From Streptomyces sp. NRRL S-455 (lineage in GTDB: Bacteria > Actinomycetota > Actinomycetes > Streptomycetales > Streptomycetaceae), in assembly GCF_000717875.1 (NCBI RefSeq), contig NZ_JOCT01000033.1:1-64000 (forward strand): a stretch of DNA of 64,000 bases, given 5' to 3'. Position numbers and translations under genes: made by a program. The notes beneath the pieces were generated by a model, which was not told the DNA's origin, ran no database searches, and saw nothing but the letters and a program-made list of their open reading frames with translations. The stretch's first letter is position 1; each line of letters begins with the position of its first letter. Positions 1 through 9,223 of this stretch are shown here, one piece after another.

Positions 1-828
1 TGCGGGGGGACCGGCCGCTCCGGTGTGCGCGGGGCCGGCCGGCTGTCCCCCGGCGTGGTCCAGGGCGGCAGGCCCGGTCAGCGGCGGTACCGCCGCGTGC
101 CGCACGTCGCCCGACGTCCGCTCCGCGCGGCCCTGGACCACGCCCGGGGACAGTCTCCGCACCGCGCCACCGGCCACGCCGCCGGACGCCCCGCCGGGCA
201 ACACGTCGCCCGGCACCCCGAGTTCCCGTCCCACCGCCTCCGCCAGGGAGGTCGGCGCTCCCCTCCCGTCGGCCATCCGCAGGGCAGCCCGCACCGCCGC
301 CCGCCCGATCCAGAAGCCGCTGCCGTCGTCGCCGAGGAGCCAGCCGTCGCCGTCCACGGTGGCGCTGGCGCGGCGGTCAGTGATGCGCACGGCGACCGCG
401 CCGGTGCCGGCGACCAGGGCGAGACCGTCGGCCGGGGTGCCCGGTGCGGAGGCGAAGGCCGCCTCGATGTCGCTGCGAACGACGGGCGGGCCGGCGTCGA
501 TGCCGAGGCCGCGCAGCGCGGCGGTGAGAGCGGCCAGGGCGTTGCGCCGCCCCGGTTCGTCGGCGAAGGCGTCCGTGGCCCCCGCGAATCCGCCGGCCAC
601 GGCCACCACCCGGCCCCGGTCCGGCTCGGGCACCGCCTGCCCGACGGCCTCGGCGAGGTGCTCGGTGAGCTGCGGCACGGGCACGGTCAGGGCGTTGCCC
701 GGCCCGGCGGCGCCCTCGCCCAGCGGACGTCCGTCCTCGGCGGCCGCCAGGACCGCCCGGGTCCGTGTGCCGCCCGCGTCGAGACCGACCACCAGATCTC
801 GAGCTTCCTGGTTCAATTCATTACCCAT
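1..828 (-). CDS. BadF/BadG-type ATPase, N-acetylglucosamine kinase-like (C-terminus beyond window)
   Basis: The complement strand is open from an ATG at 828 to the left edge, so only the first 276 codons are visible. The N-terminus has the phosphate-1 motif VGLDAGGTRTRAV of the ASKHA (actin-like) kinases, followed by an AGPGNALT segment and, near residue 135, the phosphate-2 motif LVAGTGAVAV. This order is typical of BadF-type N-acetylglucosamine kinases, which phosphorylate amino sugars in the cytoplasm. The GH5-like gene diverges from it with only 8 bp between the two start codons, so their promoters must overlap coding sequence. A GTG at 792, just before VGLDAGG, is an alternative start. 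The substrate is inferred from family and from the nearby hexosaminidase. Confidence 0.75.
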   Translation of the reverse strand, partial: MGNELNQEARDLVVGLDAGGTRTRAVLAAAEDGRPLGEGAAGPGNALTVPVPQLTEHLAEAVGQAVPEPDRGRVVAVAGGFAGATDAFADEPGRRNALAALTAALRGLGIDAGPPVVRSDIEAAFASAPGTPADGLALVAGTGAVAVRITDRRASATVDGDGWLLGDDGSGFWIGRAAVRAALRMADGRGAPTSLAEAVGRELGVPGDVLPGGASGGVAGGAVRRLSPGVVQGRAERTSGDVRHAAVPPLTGPAALDHAGGQPAGPAHTGAAGPPA

Positions 829-836
829 CGACGACT

Positions 837-2105
837 ATGGTGATTGATGCATTCACCCAGGGCAAGCCTCGACCCGAGGAGGATCCCATCCCCACGCTCC
901 GCTTCGGCGTCAACTACACGCCCCGCCGCGGCTGGTTCCACTCCTGGCACGACTTCGACGCGGCGCACGTCCGCGAGGACCTGGACCAGATCGCCTCCCT
1001 CGGCCTCGACCACGTCCGGGTCTTCCACCTGTGGCCGCTGCTCCAGCCCAACCGCACGTTCGTCCGCCCGGCGGCCGTGGACCAGCTGGTCCGCCTGGTC
1101 GACCTGGCGGGCGAGGCCGGTCTCGACGTCCTGGTGGACGGCGTGCAGGGCCATCTGTCGAGCTTCGACTTCTACCCGGAGTGGACCCGTGGATGGCACC
1201 ACCGCAACGTCTTCACCGACCCGGGGGCCGTCGCCGCCCAGGCCGACCTCCTGCGCGCCCTCGGCCGCGCCCTCGCGGACCGCCCCAACCTCATCGGACT
1301 CCAGCTCGGCAACGAGCTGAACAACCTGGTCGAGCACAACCCGGTGGCCCCGGACGAGGTGGACCGCTATCTCGACACCCTGCTGGCCGCCGCCCGCGAG
1401 CACCTGCCCCCGGACCGGCTCGTGACCCACTCCGCCTACGACGCGGCCTGGTACGGCGACGACCACCCGTTCACTCCCGAGGCCTCGGCCCGCAAGGGTG
1501 ACGTGACGACCGTCCACCCCTGGGTGTTCTCCGGCGACTGCGCCCGCCGGTACGGCCCCCGCTCCCCGCAGGTCCTGCACCTCGCCGAGTACGGCACGGA
1601 ACTCGCCAAGGCCTATGCCGAGGATCCGGCCCGCCCGGTCTGGGTCCAGGAGACCGGCGCACCCGAGCCGCACATCCCGGCGGCCGACGCCCCGGAGTTC
1701 GCCCGGGCGACGGTACGGAACACGGCCGGGTGCTCGGGGTTGTGGGGTGTGACCTGGTGGTGCTCGCACGACGTGGACCGGTCACTCGCCGACTTCCCGG
1801 AACTGGAGTACACGCTGGGCCTGTTCGACGCGCGGGGCCGTGCCAAGCCGATCGCGACGGCCCTGGCCGACACCGTCGCCGAGGTTCGCGCGGGGCACCA
1901 TCCGGCCCGCCCCCGCGAGACGGCCCTGCTCCTGGACTGCACGCACTCCTCCCGCTCCGTCTCCGGTCCGGGCGGCGCGTACTTCGAGGCGTGGATGGAA
2001 CTGCGCGCACAGGGCGTCCGACCGGCGGTGGTCCCGGCCGCGCGGGCGGACGACACCGCCTACCTCGCGGCGCGGGGGGTCAAGGACGTCGTACGCGTGC
2101 CGTAG
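837..2105 (+). CDS. Glycoside hydrolase, GH5/clan A-like
   Basis: The 422-residue protein begins RFGVNYTPRRGWFHSW and looks like a TIM-barrel clan GH-A hydrolase. The likely acid/base is E160 in QLGNELNN and the likely nucleophile is E272 in VWVQETG; both lie at strand ends as the clan requires. WGVTWWCSHD near residue 305 is a typical substrate-subsite segment. There is no signal peptide, so it should act in the cytoplasm on an imported oligosaccharide. ATG 837 was chosen because upstream in-frame codons overlap the divergent kinase gene; GTG 840 is equally possible and no good ribosome site is visible. Neighbours (BadF kinase, GH3 hexosaminidase) suggest glycan or amino-sugar catabolism. 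The exact substrate (mannoside, glucoside or other) cannot be read from the sequence. Confidence 0.75.
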   Translation: MVIDAFTQGKPRPEEDPIPTLRFGVNYTPRRGWFHSWHDFDAAHVREDLDQIASLGLDHVRVFHLWPLLQPNRTFVRPAAVDQLVRLVDLAGEAGLDVLVDGVQGHLSSFDFYPEWTRGWHHRNVFTDPGAVAAQADLLRALGRALADRPNLIGLQLGNELNNLVEHNPVAPDEVDRYLDTLLAAAREHLPPDRLVTHSAYDAAWYGDDHPFTPEASARKGDVTTVHPWVFSGDCARRYGPRSPQVLHLAEYGTELAKAYAEDPARPVWVQETGAPEPHIPAADAPEFARATVRNTAGCSGLWGVTWWCSHDVDRSLADFPELEYTLGLFDARGRAKPIATALADTVAEVRAGHHPARPRETALLLDCTHSSRSVSGPGGAYFEAWMELRAQGVRPAVVPAARADDTAYLAARGVKDVVRVP

Positions 2106-2123
2106 GGCCTGCCTGACAGGCCC
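2105..2123. terminator. Stem-loop between convergent genes
   Basis: A 7-bp perfect stem GGGCCTG/CAGGCCC with a 5-nt loop begins inside the TAG stop of the hydrolase and ends 8 bp before the stop of the convergent GH3 gene. It is placed to end transcription in both directions; there is no T-run, as is usual in Streptomyces. Confidence 0.5.
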
Positions 2124-2130
2124 CACGGGG

Positions 2131-3624
2131 CTACACGCCCGTCAGCACCTCGGCGAGGGCCCGCAGGTTCACCCGTCCCCGCCCGTAGGAGCAGGCCGCG
2201 CCGCCCTCCGGCAGCCCGGTGTCGACCCGTACGGCATCGGGCCGCCGGGACAGCAGGGCGGCTCGTATCCGTTCCTGCCAGGGGTACAGCCCGGCATCGC
2301 AGGTGGCGACGACCAGTGGTGCGCCACCGGCCGCGCGCAGAATCCGCGCCACGACGGCGGGCGGGTCGGCCGGCTCCCCGGTGACCGCGGTTCCGGTGGC
2401 CGTGGGGTCGACGGCGCGTACCTCCGTCAGCAGGTCCTCGCCGCCCCAGTTGAGCGCGGGGTGCGGTGGCGGGAACAGGTCGACGACGTGAGCGCCCCGC
2501 ACGGCCGGCGGCCCCGGGAGCGCGCGGACGGCCCGGCGCGCCGCCTCCGGCCCCGCTCCGGTGTCCCAGCCGGCGGCCTCCCCGGCCGGAACCGCGTACC
2601 GCTCGGCCAGCCGCCGCACCCGCCCCGCGGCCTCCCGCACCCGCTCCTCGGGCAGCACCCCGGAACCCAGCGCGCCGAGCACGGCGTCCCGGCAGGCGAG
2701 GGTGACCTCCAGGTGCGGTACGGCCACGATGACCTGGTCGGCGCCGGCGGCGAGGGCGATGCGCGCCCCGGCGGCCTCGCCGTAGCGGTCGGCTATCGCC
2801 CTCATCTCCAGGGCATCAGTGACCAGGACCCCGTCGAAGTCGAGCTCGTGGCGGAGCAGGTCGCCCAGGATGCGGCGGCTCAGGGTGGCGGGCCGCTCGG
2901 GGTCGAGCGCCGGGAAGACGACATGGGCACTCATGATCATCGGCACCCCGGCGGCCACGGCCGCGCGGAACGGTTCGAGGTCGGACCGCAGTTCGTCGTG
3001 CGACCGGGGATCGACGGCGACGCCGTGATGACTGTCGGTCTCCGTACCGCCGTGCCCCGGGAAGTGCTTGGCGCAGGAGGCGACGCCCCGCCGCTCGGTG
3101 GCGGCGATCCAGGCCCGCAGGTGCCGGGCGGCGAGCACGGGTTCGGCGCCGAAGGACCGGGTGCGCACGATCGGGTTGCGCGGATGGTGCTGGAGGTCGG
3201 CGACCGGGGCGTAGGAGACGGTGATGCCGAGCGAGGCGAGATGTCCGGCCAGGGCGTCGGCGCAACGCGCGGTCAGGGCCGGGTCGTCGGCGACGCCCAG
3301 CGCGAACGCCCCGGGCACGTCGGGAGCTCCGGCACTCACCAGGTGCCCGATCCCGCCGCCCTCGTTGTCGATCCCCACGAGCAGGTCCGGCCGGATGGCC
3401 CGCAGCTCGTCGGTGAGCCTCCGCACCTGCTCGGCGTCCCGCACGTTGCGGGTGAACAGGATGACCCCGCCGAGTCCCCGGTCGACGAGCCGCTTGAGCT
3501 CGTCGGGGACTCCCGCCGTGCCGTCGAACCCCGCGACGAGACAGCGGTGGGCCGCTTCGTCGAGGTCGACGGGGAGAACGGCGGGGCCTGTGGGCGAGTG
3601 CGCGGAGTTGGTCACCCCGCACAT
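2131..3624 (-). CDS. Glycoside hydrolase family 3, beta-N-acetylhexosaminidase
   Basis: This 497-residue protein has the NagZ-type GH3 barrel. KHFPGHG lies near residues 184-190, followed by TDSHHGVAVD, the flexible loop that supplies the Asp-His acid/base dyad of hexosaminidases. The nucleophile is D270 in VTDALEM. About 130 residues after the barrel form a small alpha/beta C-terminal domain. No signal sequence is evident, although the first 20 residues are poorly conserved and a later start is possible. The family removes non-reducing N-acetylglucosamine (peptidoglycan or chitin fragments). It converges on the GH5-like gene and lies close to a BadF kinase, which fits a scavenging pathway. 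Confidence 0.88.
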   Translation of the reverse strand: MCGVTNSAHSPTGPAVLPVDLDEAAHRCLVAGFDGTAGVPDELKRLVDRGLGGVILFTRNVRDAEQVRRLTDELRAIRPDLLVGIDNEGGGIGHLVSAGAPDVPGAFALGVADDPALTARCADALAGHLASLGITVSYAPVADLQHHPRNPIVRTRSFGAEPVLAARHLRAWIAATERRGVASCAKHFPGHGGTETDSHHGVAVDPRSHDELRSDLEPFRAAVAAGVPMIMSAHVVFPALDPERPATLSRRILGDLLRHELDFDGVLVTDALEMRAIADRYGEAAGARIALAAGADQVIVAVPHLEVTLACRDAVLGALGSGVLPEERVREAAGRVRRLAERYAVPAGEAAGWDTGAGPEAARRAVRALPGPPAVRGAHVVDLFPPPHPALNWGGEDLLTEVRAVDPTATGTAVTGEPADPPAVVARILRAAGGAPLVVATCDAGLYPWQERIRAALLSRRPDAVRVDTGLPEGGAACSYGRGRVNLRALAEVLTGV

Positions 3625-3791
3625 GTTCTGACTCGATCAGCCACAAGTCAACAACGTGATGGCTCATTCATTCAAAGCCACCGTGACGGGCCGGCCCTGC
3701 GGAACGTTCTTGAAGTTCCCTCGTCCCCCACTCGCATCCCACCGGCACCCGCTAGCCTCATGAGACACCGAAAGTGAACGGGGGGTTGCTC

Positions 3792-6704
3792 ATGGTGAAT
3801 GCCGAACGCACGCCGCCGGACTGCCCTGGGGCGCATGACGGCATGCCGGCGAGTGGAGCCGGGCTCCACATCCAGGACCAGCTCGAGATCCTCATTCAGG
3901 ACTTCCGCACGAGCACCGAGCCTCCGATGCCGGTGTTCGTCGTGCACGCCCAGGAGAGCACGGACGACGACGCGGTGACCGGCCTGGTCCGGCAGCTGCA
4001 CGCCGGCCAGGAGGCGCACGGCACGCGCTGCGCGGTGGCGCAGGACACGTACGACGGGGCCACCGAAGTGCGCCGGGCCGCCGCGATGGTGCGCGCGCTG
4101 AGCGATCCGAAGAGGTGGGGCGGCCCGAAGGCGGTCTACCGCCGCTACGCGTTTCCGCGGCTCCGGCTGGTGCACGCCATCGACGACGCGGTGGCGGCCC
4201 TGGGCGACACCTGGCCCGCGCCCGCCCCGGGCAGCGCCGAGGCCGGTCAGGACCAGCGGCAGCGCCTGCTGAACCAGCTGGCCCAGCAGCGCTGGCGGCC
4301 GAGGAACACCGCGCGCTGGCGCTCGGGTCTGCCGCTGTTCGACATGGCGCACATTCTCCCCGCGAGCCTCGTGACCGTGCTCGCGGCGCTGCTGGCGCGC
4401 AGCGAGTGGTACGTGGCGGTGGGCGCCGGTCTCGTCTTCCTGCTGCTGCTCACGGTCCTCAACTACGCCCTGCCGGGGCGGGCGCCGATCTTCCTGTGGC
4501 TGCGCCGGGAGAGCCGCTGGTTCATGACGACGACCTTCCTCAGGGCGGCGGACCAGGAGGATCCCACCGAGGTCTCGCTGCTCAGGCCGGTGCGGTCCTG
4601 GAAGGCGATCGCGGCCCGGGCGTACGACGTGGCCGAGGCGCTCACGGCGGGCGGCGACTTCCACCTCCAGCTGTGCGTGCTGGCGCTGCGGGAGGACCTG
4701 CGGGACAACCACCGCCGCTGGAGCTGGGACCTGCGCGGCTTCAAACGGCCGCGCCCGCCGATGCTGTTCCTGCCGCACGCGGACACCGGCAACGGCGGCA
4801 TCGAACTGATCCGGGCCATCAGCGACGTCCGCAGCCGGCGCAGCGAGCTCGATCCGCTGCTCGTGGTCGCCGCGGTGCGCGCCCAGGACGTGCCACGCCT
4901 GGAGCGCAGTGTCATCCCGGCGACGTCCGAGCCGGAGGCCACTCCGCCCAGGTTCAGCGAGCGGCTGCGCACCTGGTACCGGGAGTGGGGGCGCAACCTG
5001 CGCGCCGAGCAGTCGCCCAGCCGGGAGCGGTCCGTGCTGCCCTGGGTGATGAAGATCCCGCTGCCGCACGACCAACTCGTTCCCGTGGAGGAGCGCAGCC
5101 GTCATCTGCGGGCCTCCACCCGGCCCACGCTCGCCCGGCTGGTGTGGGCCCTGCACACCCTGGTCCTGGTGATCGCCCTGCTGACCGCCGGAACCGTCAT
5201 GCGGGCCGACGCCCTGCACGACCGGTACTGCTCGGCGTCCGTGCTGACCGCCAACCGGGACACCCGGCGCGAGCGGACGCCCGGCGGCGGCACGGAATGC
5301 ATCGGCATCGCGACGGACGGCGTCCGCTTCGCCGACTGGCTGCCCGCACCCCCCGAGCCCGCCGACGAGGTCACGGCCCTGACGGCCGACGACGCATCCC
5401 CCTGGACGGTCGAGGACCTGGAGGACCGCATCGCGGGGCAGAACGCCGACGTCCTCGCCCACCACCCCGGCAAGTACGTCACCGTCGTCTACGCCGGGCC
5501 GCTCAGCGCCGACCCCGCTGACGGCTCCTCGCTCGTGAAGGGCGCCGAGGAACTGGCCGGGGTGTATCTGGCGCAGGCCGTCATCAACAAGAACTCCAGC
5601 GTGAAGCTGCGTGTGCTGCTCGCCAACGGCGGGGTGGACCTGGGCCGGCAGAAGGAGATGGCCGAGGCGGTCGCGGCGTACGCCGCCGAGGATCCGACCG
5701 TGGTGGGGGTCGTCGGCACCGGCCGGGACCTGAAGTCGAGCCGGGCGACGACCCGCACGCTGCTGGAGGCCGGCCTGCCGGTCGTCTCCGGCACGAACTC
5801 CGCCACCTACCTGCCCCGCGAGTTCGCCAACTGGTTCAGCCTGGCCGCCACGGACCAGTGGCAGACCGAACAGCTGGGCCTGATAGCGGCCCAGCTACGC
5901 ACACCGAAGCGGCGGCAGTACGCCCTCGTCCTCGCCCGCGACACCGCGAAGACCAACGACCTGTACACCGACGAACAGGCGCGCTACGGCCAGCACATGC
6001 TGCGCCGGCACGGCTTCACCGTGCTCGATCAGCGCCGCTACACGCTCAGCGGCGGCACGCCGGAACTCCGCTCGCACGCCCAGGAGATCTGCCGGCGCGG
6101 CCGGGTCCCGTCGGTGATCTACTTCGCCGGCCGGGTCGAGGACATCGACCCCCTGATGAGCCAGATGAGCACCGAGCCGGGCTGCGCCGGAACACCCCTG
6201 GCCATCCTCACCGGCGACGATCTGTCCAAAGCCGACTTCACCACCGGCAAGCAGTCCGTCGCGCCGGAGGTCACGCTGTACCACGCGGCCCTGGCCGAGC
6301 TGGAGAAGGCCGCCGCCAGGACGACCTTCTACCTGGACGCCGCCACGTACCTGCCGGGGCTGCGGGACCGGAGCCCGCAGTACGACAGTCCCGCCCTGGA
6401 CAGCGGCCAGACCGCCCTGGCACACGACGCCACCCGCGCCCTGCACTGGGCGGCCACCCGGGACGACCGGCCCCAGAGCCGCGCCTCGACCTGGGTGAAC
6501 CTGCGCAACGTCAAGATCGAGGGCATGGCCACCGGCACCATCGACTTCACCCGTGCCCCGCTGTACGGCGACCGCGCCGGTCACAGCATCGTCCTCAAGG
6601 AGGTCCGCCGCGCTGGCGATGGCACCTCCACATCCCGCGTGCTGTGCAGCCGCGTCGCGGGTGACACCGAACGCCTCACACGGAAGGAGTGCGCGATCGG
6701 CTGA
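3792..6704 (+). CDS. Membrane-anchored protein with extracellular type-1 periplasmic-binding domain
   Basis: The 970-residue protein starts at ATG 3792, six bases after GGGGGG. Residues 1-180 look cytoplasmic. Two hydrophobic segments lie at about 188-203 and 208-226, and a second soluble region at 227-448 includes FLPHADTGNGG and a Walker-B-like LDPLLVVAAVR. A third membrane segment is at 450-472. From about 560 a type-1 periplasmic-binding (Leu/Ile/Val-binding-like) domain follows: VTVVYAGPL, VVGVVGTGRDLKSS, GLPVVSGTNSA, PSVIYFAGRVED. The binding domain therefore faces outward while two soluble regions stay inside. This is a receptor-like layout; there is no lipobox and no adjacent permease or ATPase. 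The N-terminal VFVVHAQESTDDD may be an eroded P-loop (inference). Function unknown; a signalling role is a guess from topology. Confidence 0.75.
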   Translation: MVNAERTPPDCPGAHDGMPASGAGLHIQDQLEILIQDFRTSTEPPMPVFVVHAQESTDDDAVTGLVRQLHAGQEAHGTRCAVAQDTYDGATEVRRAAAMVRALSDPKRWGGPKAVYRRYAFPRLRLVHAIDDAVAALGDTWPAPAPGSAEAGQDQRQRLLNQLAQQRWRPRNTARWRSGLPLFDMAHILPASLVTVLAALLARSEWYVAVGAGLVFLLLLTVLNYALPGRAPIFLWLRRESRWFMTTTFLRAADQEDPTEVSLLRPVRSWKAIAARAYDVAEALTAGGDFHLQLCVLALREDLRDNHRRWSWDLRGFKRPRPPMLFLPHADTGNGGIELIRAISDVRSRRSELDPLLVVAAVRAQDVPRLERSVIPATSEPEATPPRFSERLRTWYREWGRNLRAEQSPSRERSVLPWVMKIPLPHDQLVPVEERSRHLRASTRPTLARLVWALHTLVLVIALLTAGTVMRADALHDRYCSASVLTANRDTRRERTPGGGTECIGIATDGVRFADWLPAPPEPADEVTALTADDASPWTVEDLEDRIAGQNADVLAHHPGKYVTVVYAGPLSADPADGSSLVKGAEELAGVYLAQAVINKNSSVKLRVLLANGGVDLGRQKEMAEAVAAYAAEDPTVVGVVGTGRDLKSSRATTRTLLEAGLPVVSGTNSATYLPREFANWFSLAATDQWQTEQLGLIAAQLRTPKRRQYALVLARDTAKTNDLYTDEQARYGQHMLRRHGFTVLDQRRYTLSGGTPELRSHAQEICRRGRVPSVIYFAGRVEDIDPLMSQMSTEPGCAGTPLAILTGDDLSKADFTTGKQSVAPEVTLYHAALAELEKAAARTTFYLDAATYLPGLRDRSPQYDSPALDSGQTALAHDATRALHWAATRDDRPQSRASTWVNLRNVKIEGMATGTIDFTRAPLYGDRAGHSIVLKEVRRAGDGTSTSRVLCSRVAGDTERLTRKECAIG

Positions 6705-6718
6705 GCGCCGCCTCAGCC
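6699..6718. terminator. Stem-loop spanning two convergent stop codons
   Basis: GGCTGAG and CTCAGCC form a perfect 7-bp stem with a 6-nt loop. The stem contains the stop codons of the upstream + gene and of msrB, which converge with an 8-bp gap. A bidirectional terminator is likely. Confidence 0.45.
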
Positions 6719-7120
6719 CCCGACGGGCGTCAGCCGCAGCGCGATGCTGTTGATGCAGTACCGCTGGTCCGTGGGCGTCGGGTAGCCCTCCCCCTCGAAG
6801 ACGTGTCCGAGGTGCGAGCCGCACCGTGCGCAGCGCACCTCGGTCCGCACCATGCCGTGCGAACGGTCCTCGATCAGCTCCACCGCGTCGGTGTCCTTCG
6901 GATCGAAGAAGGACGGCCAGCCGCAGTGGGACTCGAACTTGGTGTCCGAGGTGAACAGCTCGGCGCCACAGGCACGGCAGGAGTAGACGCCCTGGGTCTT
7001 GGTGTCGGTGTACTCACCGGTGAAGGCGGGCTCCGTGGCCGCCTGGCGCAGCACCGCGTACTCGCCCGGGCTCAGCTCCGCGCGCCACTGCTCGTCCGGC
7101 TTCTCGACGTCGTACGGCAT
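6713..7120 (-). CDS. msrB: Peptide-methionine (R)-S-oxide reductase MsrB
   Basis: The 135-residue protein reduces methionine-R-sulfoxide in oxidised proteins in the cytoplasm. Two CxxC pairs (CRAC and CARC) form the structural zinc site of the family, and RYCINSIAL near the C-terminus carries the catalytic cysteine. The motifs GVYSCRACGAELF, HCGWPSF and SHLGHVFEGEG are standard, and the length is normal for a stand-alone MsrB. It lies 13 bp downstream of murC on the same strand and is probably co-transcribed with it. ATG 7120 is the only sensible start. Confidence 0.97.
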   Translation of the reverse strand: MPYDVEKPDEQWRAELSPGEYAVLRQAATEPAFTGEYTDTKTQGVYSCRACGAELFTSDTKFESHCGWPSFFDPKDTDAVELIEDRSHGMVRTEVRCARCGSHLGHVFEGEGYPTPTDQRYCINSIALRLTPVGG

Positions 7121-7133
7121 GAGCTCCAGCCCC

Positions 7134-8525
7134 TCAGTTCGACAGACGGTCCAGGATGCGCGGGCCGAGGTCGGTGACGTCGCCCGCTCCCATCGTGAGA
7201 ACGAGATCCCCCGGCTTCGCCATTCCCGCGATCACCGAGGGCACGTCCGCCTTGTCGTGCACCGGCGTCACATCGGCGCCCGCGGCCCGGGCCGCCTCGA
7301 TGATCAGCTCGCTCGTCACGCCGGGGATCGGGTCCTCGCGGGCCGGGTAGATGTCGAGCACGACGGAGGCGTCCGCGAGGGCCAGGGACTGCCCCATCTC
7401 CTTGCCCAGCTCCTGCGTCCTCGAGAAGAGGTGCGGCTGGAAGACGACCAAAATGCGGGAGTCGCCCACCGCCGCGCGCATCGCCTCCAGGTCGGCCGTC
7501 ATCTCCGTGGGGTGGTGGGCGTAGGAGTCGATCACCTGCACGCCGGCGGCCTCGCCCTTCAGCTGGAGCCGCCGCTTCACGCCCGTGTAGGCCGCCAGCG
7601 CCGGGGCCAGTTCCTCGGCGGGGATGCCGAGCGCCGCACCGGCCGCCAGCGCGGCCACCGCGTTGTGCGCGTAGTGGCGGCCGGGGACGGAGACCGTGAA
7701 GGTCAGCTCCTTGCCCTCCAGCGCCACGGTGACCTCGCTCTTCAGCCCCTGCGGCACGACCGACAGGATGCGCACGCCGGCGTCCTCGGACTCGCCGTAC
7801 GTCACCACCCGCACCGCGCGTTCCGCGACCCGGCGCGTCAGCTCCCGCGCGCCCTCGTGGTCGGCGGAGATCACCAGCGTGCCGCCCTCGGTGACGCGGT
7901 CGACGAACGTCTCGAACGACTCGTGGATCGCGTCGATCGAGGCGTAGTTCGCGTGGTGGTCGAGCTCGACGTTGAGGACGATCGCGACCTCGGGGGCGTA
8001 CTTGTGGAAGCTGCGGTCCGATTCGTCCGCCTCGGCGACGAAGATCTCGCCCTCGCCGTGCAGCGCGTTGGAGCCGGGCTCGTCCAGGTCGCCGCCGATC
8101 GCGTACGAGGGTTTCAGGCCCAGCGCGCTCAGCGACACCGCCAGCATCGAGGTCGTGGTCGTCTTGCCGTGCGTACCGGCGACCGCGATCGGGCGCAGGC
8201 CTTCCATCAGCGCGGCGAGCGCGTCGGAGCGGTGCACGACCGGGATGCCGAGCTCCGCCGCGCGGGCCAGCTCGGGGTTGTCCTGCCGGATCGCCGAGGA
8301 CACGACCACGCAGCTGGCGTCGTCGGCCAGGTGGTCCGCGGCGTGCCCGATGTGCACCGTCACGCCCAGCGCCCGCAGCGCCTCGGCCGTCGCCGACTCC
8401 TTGGCGTCACTGCCCGCCACGACGGCGCCGCGCTGCGCGAGGATCTTCGCGATGCCCGACATTCCGGCCCCACCGATGCCGATGAAGTGCGGTCGTTCCA
8501 TGGCGGGAGGAAGGCCGGGTGCCAT
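7134..8525 (-). CDS. murC: UDP-N-acetylmuramate--L-alanine ligase MurC
   Basis: MurC adds L-alanine to UDP-MurNAc, the first amino-acid step of peptidoglycan precursor synthesis in the cytoplasm. The 463-residue protein has the N-terminal nucleotide-binding loop HFIGIGGAGMSGIAK, the ATP-binding loop VAGTHGKTTTTSML near residue 117, EADESDRSF, LDHHANY and the C-terminal DSYAHHPTE and DIYPAREDP motifs. ATG 8525 was chosen because GGAG lies six bases upstream; an in-frame TTG four codons earlier would overlap that site. It sits outside any division/cell-wall cluster, between a small stress-like gene and msrB on the same strand. Confidence 0.97.
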   Translation of the reverse strand: MAPGLPPAMERPHFIGIGGAGMSGIAKILAQRGAVVAGSDAKESATAEALRALGVTVHIGHAADHLADDASCVVVSSAIRQDNPELARAAELGIPVVHRSDALAALMEGLRPIAVAGTHGKTTTTSMLAVSLSALGLKPSYAIGGDLDEPGSNALHGEGEIFVAEADESDRSFHKYAPEVAIVLNVELDHHANYASIDAIHESFETFVDRVTEGGTLVISADHEGARELTRRVAERAVRVVTYGESEDAGVRILSVVPQGLKSEVTVALEGKELTFTVSVPGRHYAHNAVAALAAGAALGIPAEELAPALAAYTGVKRRLQLKGEAAGVQVIDSYAHHPTEMTADLEAMRAAVGDSRILVVFQPHLFSRTQELGKEMGQSLALADASVVLDIYPAREDPIPGVTSELIIEAARAAGADVTPVHDKADVPSVIAGMAKPGDLVLTMGAGDVTDLGPRILDRLSN

Positions 8526-8594
8526 GCAGATCTCCAAGAGCGTTCCGGGACGGTTAGCGCCCCCAGCCTATTGCCTTCGCGGGACGAGGACGCC

Positions 8595-9068
8595 CTACGC
8601 CTTGCTGTGCGAGAACAGCTTCAGCACCGGCACCCCCACCTTGTGCCGGGCCCGGGACGCCCAGTCCCGGTGGAAGAACTCCTCCACGTAGTGGGGGTCG
8701 GTCAGCACGATGACCTCGTCGGCACCGGCCTCCTCGACCAGGGATTTCAGCGCGTCCAGCGGGTGGTCCTCGATCAGCCGCCCTTCGGCCGGGCTTCCGG
8801 AGGCCCGCAGCGCCGCGAGGGAGACCTCCAGCGCCCGTTGCCCCACACTGAGCGCCTCCTGGCCCTCCGGGGTCTCCCCCTCCCGCACGGCCTCGTCGAG
8901 CTCGCCGAGCGCGACGTCGTCGATGGCTCGCAGCAGCCGGTCCGCCTGCTCACCGCGCGGCTGGAGCAGCACGTGGAAGGAGACCTCCTCGTCCCCGTGC
9001 AAGGTGGTGACGAACTCCACGTCGGCGGACGTCAGGGCCTTTTCGATCATCAGTACGCTTGTGAACAC
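8595..9068 (-). CDS. Small conserved protein, possible stress-protein-like fold
   Basis: A 157-residue soluble protein starting at GTG 9068, with AAGGGG six bases upstream. The last third contains DEVIVLTDPHYVEEFFHRDWASRARHKVGVPVLKLF, a strand-helix-strand pattern similar to the end of universal-stress domains; the middle is acidic and helical. I recall similar actinobacterial proteins being labelled indole-3-glycerol phosphate synthase, but no catalytic motif of that enzyme is present and I do not support that label. It lies 69 bp upstream of murC on the same strand and may be first in that operon. Function unknown. Confidence 0.7.
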   Translation of the reverse strand: MFTSVLMIEKALTSADVEFVTTLHGDEEVSFHVLLQPRGEQADRLLRAIDDVALGELDEAVREGETPEGQEALSVGQRALEVSLAALRASGSPAEGRLIEDHPLDALKSLVEEAGADEVIVLTDPHYVEEFFHRDWASRARHKVGVPVLKLFSHSKA

Positions 9069-9223
9069 CAGGCGCCCCTTCTGCTCCGGGGCCGATGGCC
9101 CCACTCCTGCCGTGGGCCGGCCGGGCCCTGCGGAAACCATCCTGCCCCGTGTGCGCCGCGGGTGACCGGACCGGCGGCATCTGTACCGAGGTGCCGTTAC
9201 CCCGTGGCGCGCGATTCAGTACG

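Noticed and set aside
3792..6704. Annotating the periplasmic-binding protein as an ordinary ABC transporter substrate-binding subunit
   Set aside because: It has three membrane segments, large cytoplasmic parts, no lipobox, and no transporter genes adjacent.
8595..9068. Indole-3-glycerol phosphate synthase label
   Set aside because: The sequence has none of the TrpC active-site motifs and is too short.
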